From positions 1 to 5,302 of the forward strand of contig CALHQN010000347.1 in NCBI GenBank assembly GCA_938036585.1: a DNA stretch of 5,302 nt, in the 5' to 3' direction. The position numbers were made by a program, and so were the translations under genes. This DNA is from an uncultured Campylobacter sp. (lineage in GTDB: Bacteria > Campylobacterota > Campylobacteria > Campylobacterales > Campylobacteraceae). Shown piece after piece: positions 1 through 5,130 of the stretch. Within the stretch, counting starts at the first letter, position 1, and each line of letters begins with the position of its first letter. Below the pieces are notes generated by a model. That model was not told the DNA's origin and searched no databases. It saw only the letters and a program-made list of their open reading frames with translations.

Positions 1-152
1 TGCCAGATTTCGGCTTGCACCGCGCTTTTTTCGCCGCATTCGCCGTAAAAGGCACCGTCTACGTGCTTTGCAAAAGTGATTTTATGCCCTAAAATCGTAG
101 GGCTGCACCCATATAGGCATAATGCAACAAAATATATAACAAAATTTCTCAT
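1..152 (-). CDS. Probable lipoprotein, 5' part only (runs off window)
   Basis: Fifty codons are visible before the frame leaves the window at position 1. The ATG at 152-150 is preceded by a good ribosome binding site, GGAG at 162-159 on the minus strand, six bases from the start. The product begins with a short basic N-terminus (MRN) and a hydrophobic stretch (FVIYFVALCLYG), followed by Cys16 in the context LYGC-SPT. This resembles a lipobox, although Tyr at -2 is not typical, so lipid attachment at Cys16 is an inference. The visible mature part is hydrophilic and includes a second Cys (GECGEKS). I do not recognise the family. It lies downstream of ssrA on the same strand, with about 280 bp between them, and the start codon is the only in-frame ATG near the SD sequence. 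Confidence 0.7.
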   Translation of the reverse strand, partial: MRNFVIYFVALCLYGCSPTILGHKITFAKHVDGAFYGECGEKSAVQAEIW

Positions 153-168
153 CTCTTTCTCCTCTCTT

Positions 169-255
169 CTATAATATTGCGTATTGCGTCTTGTACTTCT
201 TGATGCTTTTGACGCCTCTACCGTCGAATTTTAGCAAAATATACACCTTGCCCAT
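169..255 (-). CDS. Candidate 28-residue small ORF upstream of the lipoprotein gene
   Basis: An ATG inside the palindrome CCCATATGGG opens a frame of 28 codons ending in TAG, 16 bases before the lipoprotein start. The peptide is basic and looks protein-like (it begins MGKVYILLKFDGRG and ends KTQYAIL, with six Lys and one Arg). A weak SD-like GGGG lies eight bases upstream. The frame also stays open well upstream of the ATG, so it could be the end of a decayed longer gene. It overlaps a possible extended -10 for the lipoprotein gene, which argues against it. I do not recognise it; it may be a leader peptide, a gene remnant or chance. Confidence 0.2.
   Translation of the reverse strand: MGKVYILLKFDGRGVKSIKKYKTQYAIL
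228..236 (-). promoter_or_regulatory. Possible extended -10 for the lipoprotein gene
   Basis: On the minus strand the string TGCTAAAAT matches an extended -10 (TGN plus TAAAAT), the same string found before ruvB. No good -35 is visible, which is common in Campylobacter. It would give a leader of about 70 bases. In AT-rich sequence such matches arise by chance, and this one lies inside the candidate small ORF. Confidence 0.3.
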
Positions 256-431
256 ATGGGAAACCCCTAATGCGAAAAAAGTCCCAATAAGGACCCTAAT
301 ATTTCGGAAAAGATTATATCTAAAATAAAAATGAAAGAGACTGGAACGACTAAAATTTAAGATAGACGCCTGCGCGCAGGAACCAAATGCAACTCGAATA
401 AGAAGTGATTAAAATTTAAAAATAGCTTAAT

Positions 432-793
432 TGGTGGAGGTGTGCGGGATTGAACCGCAGTCCGAAAACAAACGACCAAAGCCTCTACATGTTTAGCAAA
501 AGTGAAGTTCTCGCGCAGGCTCGCTCACTTTCCAAAACGATCCGCCGGCGCAAAGACTAGGATTTCACCCTACGACTCGTCACGCCGCAGAGCTACGCTA
601 TCAGAGATTACCCGCCGCCGCGCTTAGATAGTATCGGCGCAGAGCAGGGCTCGACTGGACTTACGCAGCTTTAGCGTAAGCAGGAGCAAATTTAACGTTG
701 TTTGCGTTTAAATTTAGTTTGGATTTTATACGCTGTATCCAAAGCGACATGCCGCCTTGACCCATCCGTTCCCGTCGAAGCCAAGTCACCCCC
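432..793 (-). ncRNA. ssrA: tmRNA (transfer-messenger RNA), one-piece
   Basis: Complete one-piece tmRNA of 362 bases. It rescues ribosomes stalled on broken mRNAs, acting with SmpB, and tags the nascent peptide for proteolysis. The 5' end reads GGGGGTGACTTGGCTTCGAC and the 3' end CACCTCCACCA. The two ends pair as a 7-bp tRNA-like acceptor stem with one G-U pair, and CCA is encoded at 434-432. The T arm is visible at 459-443: stem TGCGG/CCGCA around a seven-base loop, TTCAATC. The internal reading frame encodes the Campylobacter-type tag. The gene has its own strong promoter and is divergent from panB. About 16 bases lie between the -10 and the mature 5' end, so 5' trimming, presumably by RNase P, is expected. 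No clear intrinsic terminator follows it. I did not model the pseudoknots. Confidence 0.97.
661..705 (-). other. tmRNA proteolysis-tag reading frame
   Basis: Reading from the resume codon GCA at 705-703 gives ANNVKFAPAYAKAA and then TAA at 663-661. The start lies just after an AAATTTAAAC stretch. This is the tag I recall for Campylobacter tmRNA, and the C-terminal Ala-Ala is typical of a degradation signal for ClpXP-type proteases. This match is the best single indicator of the genus. Confidence 0.95.
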
Positions 794-809
794 GAAAGAA
801 TGCGCGCGC

Positions 810-838
810 ATTTTACTTTAAAATTTTATAAATGTCAA
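810..838 (-). promoter_or_regulatory. Sigma70 promoter of ssrA
   Basis: On the minus strand a perfect TTGACA (838-833) is followed by exactly 17 bases and TAAAAT (815-810). A strong -35 is unusual for Campylobacter, where many promoters rely on the -10 alone, and fits a highly transcribed stable RNA. The bases just after the -10 are GCGCGCGC, a GC-rich discriminator of the kind linked to stringent control of stable RNA promoters. That regulatory role is inference. Confidence 0.85.
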
Positions 839-848
839 ATTCGGCTTA

Positions 849-857
849 TGCTAGAAT
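849..857 (+). promoter_or_regulatory. Extended -10 promoter of panB
   Basis: TGCTAGAAT matches an extended -10 (TGN-TAGAAT), about 35 bases before the panB ATG. No -35 is visible; the place where it should lie overlaps the -35 of the divergent ssrA promoter (833-838). A strong SD, AAGGAG at 881-886, is five bases from the start codon. Confidence 0.6.
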
Positions 858-891
858 TGTGTTCAAATTTTAACCAAATCAAGGAGCCAAA

Positions 892-1689
892 ATGTCAAAA
901 ATCACGCTTTCTAAATTATATGAGATGAAAAAATCCGGCGAAAAGATCGTGATGATCACCGCCTATGACGCGCTTTTTGCTAAAATTTTCGACGACGAGG
1001 TCGATATGGTACTCGTAGGCGACAGTCTAAATATGAGCTTCGGCGGGCACTCCGAGACCCTGGGCGCGAGCGTAGAGCAGATGATCTATCATGCGCGCGC
1101 CGTAAGACGGGGGCTCAAGCGAGCGTATATGGTCGTGGATATGCCGTTTTGCTCGTGCGCGACGCTGGAGCTCGCGCTGCAAAACTGCGCCAAAGTCTAT
1201 GAGAGCACCGGCTGCGACGCCGTTAAGATCGAAGGCGGCGCGCATATGGCAGATACCGTGGCGCTGCTTAATCGAAACGGTATCGCCGTGATGAGCCACA
1301 TCGGGCTAAAGCCGCAGTTTTCGCGCTTTGCGGGCGGCTACAAGGTAAGCGGGCGCGGAGAGGAGGGCGCGCGCGAGGTCTTAAACGACGCTAGAGCGCT
1401 TGTCGAGGCGGGCGCGGTGCTGCTGCTGGTGGAGGGCACGATCTCCGCGGTTGCAAATCAAGTGGCGCTCGGTACCGACGTGCCCGTCATCGGCATCGGC
1501 GCGGGCGCGGGCATAGACGGACAGGTGCTCGTGTGGAGCGATATGTGCGGGTTTTTCACGGAGTTTCGACCGAAATTCGTTAAGCGTTATTTAGACGGCG
1601 CTGCGCTGGTAAAAGGTGCGGTGCGCGAATACGCGCGCGAAGTCAAGGAGGAGAGCTTTCCGAGCGAGGAGTTTGAATATAAGCAGTAG
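892..1689 (+). CDS. panB: 3-methyl-2-oxobutanoate hydroxymethyltransferase (ketopantoate hydroxymethyltransferase)
   Basis: PanB transfers a hydroxymethyl group from 5,10-methylene-tetrahydrofolate to 2-oxoisovalerate, making ketopantoate, the first committed step towards pantothenate and CoA, in the cytoplasm. The 265-residue product has the usual family length and folds as a phosphoenolpyruvate/pyruvate-type TIM barrel. The expected landmarks are present in order: ITAYDALFAK near the N-terminus, VGDSL with metal ligand Asp44, VVDMPF with Asp83, VKIEGG with Lys112 and Glu114, SHIGL at 135-139, LLVEG with catalytic Glu181, and GIGAG at 201-205. These correspond to the substrate, Mg2+ and catalytic residues known from the E. 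coli enzyme. The start is supported by AAGGAG five bases upstream. The gene is GC-rich and looks native. panC and panD are not in the window. No obvious terminator follows. Confidence 0.97.
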   Translation: MSKITLSKLYEMKKSGEKIVMITAYDALFAKIFDDEVDMVLVGDSLNMSFGGHSETLGASVEQMIYHARAVRRGLKRAYMVVDMPFCSCATLELALQNCAKVYESTGCDAVKIEGGAHMADTVALLNRNGIAVMSHIGLKPQFSRFAGGYKVSGRGEEGAREVLNDARALVEAGAVLLLVEGTISAVANQVALGTDVPVIGIGAGAGIDGQVLVWSDMCGFFTEFRPKFVKRYLDGAALVKGAVREYAREVKEESFPSEEFEYKQ

Positions 1690-1695
1690 CGGGAT

Positions 1696-1724
1696 TTGGG
1701 CTAAATTTTAAAAATTTATATATT
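1696..1724 (+). promoter_or_regulatory. Possible vapBC promoter with palindromic operator
   Basis: A weak -35 (TTGGGC, 1696-1701) and a -10 (TATATT, 1719-1724) are separated by exactly 17 bases. Those 17 bases are a perfect inverted repeat, TAAATTTT-A-AAAATTTA (1702-1718). Toxin-antitoxin operons are typically repressed by their own antitoxin or complex binding a palindrome over the promoter, so this is a plausible VapB operator. The caution is that AAATTT-type palindromes are frequent in this AT-rich background. Confidence 0.4.
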
Positions 1725-1752
1725 CTAAAACCAATAAATAAAAGGAACATGG

Positions 1753-2019
1753 ATGAAAGTCAAAGCAGCTAACGATAAAACTTTAAAAGTATTTAAAAGC
1801 GGCAACTCCTTAGCGCTTCGTATCCCGAAATATCTAAATTTAGAGGGCGTTAAGGAGCTTGCGATAAAAGAGCTTAGCGATACCGAGATAACGCTTAGTA
1901 TCCCCAAACGTAGCGGCGAGTGGGATGGATTGCTTGCGACGCTGGCAAAATTTAAAAACGCGGAGATTAAGCGCGGCAAGCAGATCCCGAGCGAGCGCGA
2001 GTTTGGATTTGATAAATGA
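1753..2019 (+). CDS. vapB: VapB-type antitoxin (AbrB/MazE-like fold)
   Basis: This 88-residue protein looks like a VapB/VagC antitoxin, which neutralises a PIN-domain RNase and represses the operon. The N-terminal part has the AbrB-type DNA-binding signature: a strand (KTLKVF), then KSGNSLALRIPKYL at about residues 15-28, and a second strand region ending ITLSIPKR at 47-54. The C-terminal part (GEWDGLLATLAKFKN, ending REFGFDK) has the WDxLL pattern and the acidic/aromatic tail that normally wraps the toxin. AGGAA at 1743-1747 is five bases from the ATG. The stop overlaps the toxin start by four bases (ATGA), the usual translational coupling. Composition is more AT-rich than panB and ruvB, consistent with acquisition. 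It appears intact, so it would now be an antitoxin whose partner is broken. Confidence 0.85.
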   Translation: MKVKAANDKTLKVFKSGNSLALRIPKYLNLEGVKELAIKELSDTEITLSIPKRSGEWDGLLATLAKFKNAEIKRGKQIPSEREFGFDK

Positions 2020-2420
2020 TCGTTTTAGATACGAATATTTGTATATATTTGATAAATAATGACGAAAAATACGCTCCTAAAATACTTGATCGTCTGACAA
2101 AACACTAAAGATCGGATATTTTTATCTCGCTTATTACCGTTGCCGAGCTGAGATTTGGTGCGGAAAATTCAAAGCGCAAAGAGTTAAATTTACGGCTAAT
2201 AGACGAGTTTATCTCAAATTTTAACATTTTACCATTTGGCATGCGCGATGCTCAGGTATATGGTGTAGTGCGCCGCGAGCTAACGGCGGCTAATCGCAAA
2301 ATAGGCGACATGGATATGTTGATCGCTGCGAATGTCCTATCGCGCGGCTGTACGCTCGTTACGAATAACGAAAAAGATTTCAAAAATATAAGCGGGCTTA
2401 AAATAGAAAATTGGACGTAA
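2016..2420 (+). pseudogene. vapC: VapC-type PIN-domain ribonuclease toxin, interrupted by a stop at codon 31
   Basis: The frame starts at the ATG overlapping the vapB stop (ATGA) and, apart from one TAA at 2106-2108 (codon 31), runs unbroken to TAA at 2418-2420. Its 134 codons match a normal VapC length. The PIN-domain landmarks are all present: MIVLDTN with Asp5, ITVAELRFGAE with Glu44, IGDMDMLIAA with Asp100 in the position of the third conserved acid, and LVTNNEKDF followed by GLKIENW at the C-terminus. VapC toxins cleave specific RNAs such as initiator tRNA; the target here is unknown. The stop leaves only a 30-residue fragment, and no good internal start with an SD follows it, so the toxin should be inactive. 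No other damage is visible, so the mutation looks recent. A sequencing error or stop readthrough are the alternatives. Confidence 0.85.
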
Positions 2421-2503
2421 ATTTGAAATTTTAAAATTTACGCTGCGCGGCGGGCGTTTAAATTTTGCTCTCGCCGCAAATTAATCGTCACACCTAAACG
2501 GCT

Positions 2504-2519
2504 TATAAAATTTAAGGAG
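2504..2519 (+). promoter_or_regulatory. Possible -10 and start-deciding ribosome binding site for the 2525 gene
   Basis: TATAAA at 2504-2509 could be a -10, with only a weak -35 (TTAATC, 2481-2486) at 17 bases. AAGGAG at 2514-2519 is a strong SD lying five bases before TTG at 2525. It decides the start, because the first in-frame ATG comes only at codon 49. The -10 is so close to the SD that the mRNA leader would be very short, so the gene may instead be transcribed from further upstream. Confidence 0.45.
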
Positions 2520-2524
2520 AAAAT

Positions 2525-3241
2525 TTGGCTAAAGCTTTAAAAACCTTCATAGCCGCAGTTCTGGGCTTGCTCTTTTGCGTAAAGGTGTTGCCGATTTTGG
2601 CGATAGTTTTGTATTTTAAATTCTTTTTTGTCGATCACGACGTAATAGAGCTAGATAAAGCCCCGTCGATGCAAAACTACGAGCAAAATCGCGAGAAATT
2701 CCTAGACCTGTTAGCTTTTGCAAGTCGCAACTTCCCTAAAAATTTGCGCGTTACGATCCAGAGCACTTACGGAGATGAGTATATTTGGATTGATTTGGAC
2801 GGTAATGGGACGAAATTTTATTCAAATTCCATTTTCAGGGATAATGCGCCGAGTATCGGCGATGGGTTAAAGCTCATCGGCTGGGACAAAAAGACGTTTG
2901 GGCAGCTAAAATCAAAGCTCGCGGCGATAAACGCCAGAACCATCGTGCTAAATAAAAGCGGCGATAGCGGGGTGCCTTGGGCGGAGATCACCTACCGATA
3001 CGTGGAGCACTTCACCGATAGCTATCAGTTTTATGCCCCTGATAGCCCGAAGCTTGCCAAGCTGCACGCCAAGGGCTGCTCGAAAAAATTTGAAAAGGGC
3101 GGCATAGTATTTTTATTCGAAAGCACAACGTCCGGCTCATATAGAGCGTTCTGCGATGGCGACGACGATAATAAGAGCGTTTTTGATCGAAGAGCACGAT
3201 TTGTAGAACTAGGCTCGTGTAGAAAAAGTTTAGCGTCTTAA
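2525..3241 (+). CDS. Unrecognised membrane-anchored protein, TTG start
   Basis: I do not recognise this 238-residue protein. The short basic N-terminus (MAKALK) is followed by a long hydrophobic segment at about residues 7-35, a single membrane anchor or uncleaved signal. The positive-inside rule places the remaining ~200 residues in the periplasm. That domain is mixed alpha/beta-like and rich in charge and aromatics: a helix around NYEQNREKFLDLLAFA (51-66), a strand-rich stretch with YIWIDLDGNG (86-95), and a Cys-containing C-terminal part (Cys185, Cys210, Cys232) with an acidic DGDDD run at 211-215. The TTG start is supported by AAGGAG five bases upstream; starting at Met49 would remove the anchor. 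It follows the broken vapC by 104 bases and is richer in A+T than panB and ruvB. It may be an accessory gene; no function can be assigned. Confidence 0.75.
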   Translation: MAKALKTFIAAVLGLLFCVKVLPILAIVLYFKFFFVDHDVIELDKAPSMQNYEQNREKFLDLLAFASRNFPKNLRVTIQSTYGDEYIWIDLDGNGTKFYSNSIFRDNAPSIGDGLKLIGWDKKTFGQLKSKLAAINARTIVLNKSGDSGVPWAEITYRYVEHFTDSYQFYAPDSPKLAKLHAKGCSKKFEKGGIVFLFESTTSGSYRAFCDGDDDNKSVFDRRARFVELGSCRKSLAS

Positions 3242-3506
3242 TTTGGGGCGCGATCGATAAGGCGTCGCGAGATTGCGCGGCTAAATTTAACCGTACATTT
3301 GACGCTAAATTCCATCGCGCAAACAAAATTTAATCGTGCGGTTTGTTGTTAAATTTTGCTGCGGGAGCGAACTTAATTGCACGTCTGCTGCTAAATCGTC
3401 GCGTAAGCTCTCGCTAAGCTCGACGTTAAATTTTAAGCCCGAGGCTTCCGATCCGAGTTCTGCGTGATACAAACCCTGCGCTAAATTTTACCCAGTCGCG
3501 CAAGGC

Positions 3507-3557
3507 AGAATTTTGCATAAAATTCTACACAGAATTTCTTGCAAAATTTTAACCGAC
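3507..3557 (+). repeat. Short cluster of AAATT-core repeats, 11-13 bp apart
   Basis: Four AT cores follow each other closely: AGAATTTTGCA, TAAAATTCTACAC, AGAATTTCTTG and CAAAATTTTAACC, starting about 11-13 bases apart. The cores resemble those of the longer array from 3646. Between the two lie further isolated cores (around 3569 and 3608), so this is probably a degenerate outlier of the same array. Confidence 0.5.
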
Positions 3558-3645
3558 TATGCGAGATGGAATTCTGACTAGCTGCGTGCCGCGAAGCTTG
3601 AAGCGCGGAATTTAAAGCCTCGTTGTTGCAAAACAAAATCCGTAT

Positions 3646-3895
3646 CAAAATTCTACGAGACAAAATTATGTTGCAAAATTTCGCTGCAAAATTCCAGGCG
3701 CCGAATTTAATATCGTAAAATTCCAGCGCCAAATTTCACGTCGCAAAACTGCGTGCGTATTTTTCAAATGGCTAAATTTCGCTTCTAAATTCTACGCGCT
3801 CAAATTTCGCACCGCTTGCTCCGCAATCGTCGCTCGCGAACGCCTAAAGCCTTAAATTTTACGCGATCAAATTCTACGCATTAAAATTAGCGCAG
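3646..3895 (+). repeat. Degenerate tandem array, 13-15 bp period
   Basis: Twelve adjacent units run without gaps from 3646 to 3814, starting at 3646, 3661, 3674, 3687, 3702, 3716, 3730, 3744, 3758, 3772, 3786 and 3801. After a 38-base break three more units start at 3853, 3868 and 3882. Typical units are CAAAATTTCGCTG, TAAAATTCCAGCGC, CAAATTTCACGTCG and TAAATTCTACGCGCT. Each starts with a (C/T)AAA(A/T)TT core and ends GC-rich, often with CG. Unit lengths of 13, 14 and 15 are not multiples of three together, so it is not a protein repeat. It is too short and too variable for CRISPR. Function is unknown; it could be slipped-strand expansion, a binding-site cluster, or an extreme form of the AAATTT richness of this genome. 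Confidence 0.6.
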
Positions 3896-4003
3896 TTACC
3901 ATTCGGCGCGCTGTTTGAGGGCTGCTACGGCAAAATTCCGTACTTAAAGCATAGCGGGCAACGGGGCATGAGCGTAGTTTTAAACCCGCCGCAATAAAAT
4001 TTC

Positions 4004-4039
4004 GCGCCGTAAATTTTATCTCGCCCGCAAAGACGGCGC
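4004..4039 (+). other. Inverted repeat (possible stem-loop) upstream of ruvB
   Basis: GCGCCGT (4004-4010) and ACGGCGC (4033-4039) are perfectly complementary over seven bases, with a 22-base loop. There is no T tract after either arm on either strand, so this is not a classical intrinsic terminator. It lies about 20 bases before the ruvB promoter and could be incidental. Confidence 0.25.
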
Positions 4040-4060
4040 CTTACTAAAATTGTCAAAATT

Positions 4061-4089
4061 TAGCCATTTTTCGCTACACTTGCTAAAAT
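4061..4089 (+). promoter_or_regulatory. Probable ruvB promoter with extended -10
   Basis: TGC-TAAAAT (4081-4089) is an extended -10. TAGCCA at 4061-4066 matches the -35 consensus at four of six positions with a 17-base spacer. It lies about 25 bases before the ATG. The SD that follows is modest (AAAGAGAG, 4103-4110). This suggests ruvB is transcribed on its own rather than from panB. Confidence 0.55.
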
Positions 4090-4113
4090 TTTAAAAACGA
4101 TTAAAGAGAGATT

Positions 4114-5130
4114 ATGGACAGAATTGTAGAGATCGAAAAGATGCAGCTCGATGAGAGCGTGGAGAGCTCGCTGCGCCCGTCGAGCTTCGAGGATTACGTG
4201 GGGCAAGAGAAGATCAAATCAAACCTCGCTATCGCGATCGCCGCGGCGAAAAAGCGCGCCGACGTGCTTGATCACGTGCTTTTCTACGGGCCGCCCGGGC
4301 TCGGCAAAACCACGCTGGCGCACATCATCGCCGCTCAGATGGGCGCCGCTATCAAGGTCACCGCCGCGCCGATGATCGAAAAGGCGGGCGATCTGGCGGC
4401 GATTTTAACGAACCTGCAAAGCGGCGACGTGCTTTTCATAGACGAGATCCACCGCCTAAGCCCCGCGATCGAGGAGGTGCTGTATTCGGCGATGGAGGAC
4501 TTCCGCCTCGACATCATCATCGGCTCCGGGCCCGCTGCGCAGACTATCAAGATCGATATTCCGCACTTTACGCTCATCGGCGCCACGACGCGCGCGGGCA
4601 TGATCTCGGCACCGCTGCGGGATCGCTTCGGTATGCAGTTTCGCTTGCAGTTTTACACGCACGCCGAGCTTGCGCGGATAGTACAGATCGCTTCTGTTAA
4701 ACTCGGAAAAGAGAGCGCAGCCGACGCCAGCGCCGAGATCGCGCGTCGCTCCCGCGGCACTCCGCGTATCGCGCTAAGGCTACTGCGCCGCATACGCGAT
4801 TTTGCCGAGGTGCGCGACGAGGGCGCTATCTCGCACGATCGAGCGCGCGAAGGGCTCGAGGCGCTGGGCGTGGACGAGCAGGGCTTTGACGAGATGGATA
4901 TAAAATATTTGGAAATTTTATTTGACGCCAAGCGCCGCGCCTTGGGGCTTAGCACGATCGCGGCGGCGCTTAGCGAGGATGAGGGCACGATCGAGGATGT
5001 CATCGAGCCCTATCTGCTCGCCAACGGCTACATCGAAAAGACCGCCAAAGGCCGCATCGCAACCGATAAGGCGCACGAGGCGCTCGGTCGCGTGCTAAAG
5101 GCCGCGGAGAGAAATCTGTTTGAGGAGTGA
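4114..5130 (+). CDS. ruvB: Holliday junction branch-migration ATPase RuvB
   Basis: RuvB is the hexameric AAA+ motor that, with RuvA, drives branch migration of Holliday junctions before RuvC cuts them, in recombination repair. The 338-residue product is full length. Visible landmarks in order: [12 protein letters not shown] at 20-31 (RuvB N-terminal signature), Walker A GPPGLGKT at 59-66, Walker [10 protein letters not shown] at 107-115 with Asp110 and Glu111, sensor 1 GATTR at 156-160, the arginine-finger region PLRDRFG at 167-173, sensor 2 GTPRIA with Arg218, and a C-terminal winged-helix domain with [22 protein letters not shown] and GRIAT (from about 278). No key residue is missing. The ATG follows a modest SD. 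In relatives ruvB often sits next to panB; here 2.4 kb separate them. GC content and codon use match panB. Confidence 0.98.
   Translation: MDRIVEIEKMQLDESVESSLRPSSFEDYVGQEKIKSNLAIAIAAAKKRADVLDHVLFYGPPGLGKTTLAHIIAAQMGAAIKVTAAPMIEKAGDLAAILTNLQSGDVLFIDEIHRLSPAIEEVLYSAMEDFRLDIIIGSGPAAQTIKIDIPHFTLIGATTRAGMISAPLRDRFGMQFRLQFYTHAELARIVQIASVKLGKESAADASAEIARRSRGTPRIALRLLRRIRDFAEVRDEGAISHDRAREGLEALGVDEQGFDEMDIKYLEILFDAKRRALGLSTIAAALSEDEGTIEDVIEPYLLANGYIEKTAKGRIATDKAHEALGRVLKAAERNLFEE

Larger units (their letters stand above)
3242..4113 (+). other. Long gene-free spacer, repeat-rich
   Basis: About 870 bp with no convincing gene. Every plus-strand frame is broken by frequent stops. The minus-strand frames at 3012-3326 and 3481-3732 lack an SD and consist of low-complexity Lys-Phe-Cys/Tyr readings of the repeats. 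Through most of the spacer, AAATT-type cores alternate with short GC-rich stretches. From 3283 to about 3508 several cores are spaced by roughly 19-25 bases; from 3507 onward the spacing tightens to 11-15 bases. A 49-codon open frame ending in TAA at 3995-3997 might be a gene remnant. The ruvB promoter occupies the last ~50 bases. Confidence 0.7.

Noticed and set aside
369..380. Palindrome CCTGCGCGCAGG downstream of ssrA as its terminator
   Set aside because: The stem would be four base pairs with a four-base loop, and no T tract follows on the minus strand.
432..510. A tRNA gene on the minus strand, suggested by the T arm and CCA end
   Set aside because: The T arm and CCA belong to the tRNA-like domain of tmRNA; the matching 5' acceptor half lies at 793-787 and no anticodon arm is present.
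1749..1772. Seven-codon overlapping ORF from the ATG at 1749, out of frame with vapB
   Set aside because: It is very short and probably incidental; the SD spacing fits the vapB ATG at 1753 better.
2447..2477. GCGGCG/CGCCGC inverted repeat after vapC as a terminator
   Set aside because: The loop is 19 bases and there is no T tract after the stem on either strand.
2669..3241. ATG at 2669 as the start of the unknown membrane protein
   Set aside because: No SD precedes it, while TTG at 2525 has AAGGAG at ideal spacing and an upstream frame that encodes a clear membrane segment.
3012..3326. 104-codon open frame on the minus strand overlapping the 3' end of the 2525 gene
   Set aside because: It lies mostly antisense to a better supported gene, starts in spacer DNA without an SD, and has no recognisable domain.
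3481..3732. 83-codon open frame on the minus strand within the repeat spacer
   Set aside because: It has no ribosome binding site and its sequence is a low-complexity reading of the AAATT-core repeats (Lys-Phe-Cys and Glu-Phe-Tyr strings).
3646..3895. CRISPR array
   Set aside because: Units are only 13-15 bp, adjacent without spacers and highly variable, and no cas gene is nearby.
4335..5003. Several open frames antisense to ruvB, and similar ones antisense to panB
   Set aside because: They are shadows of GC-rich coding sequence; panB and ruvB are unambiguous in their own frames.
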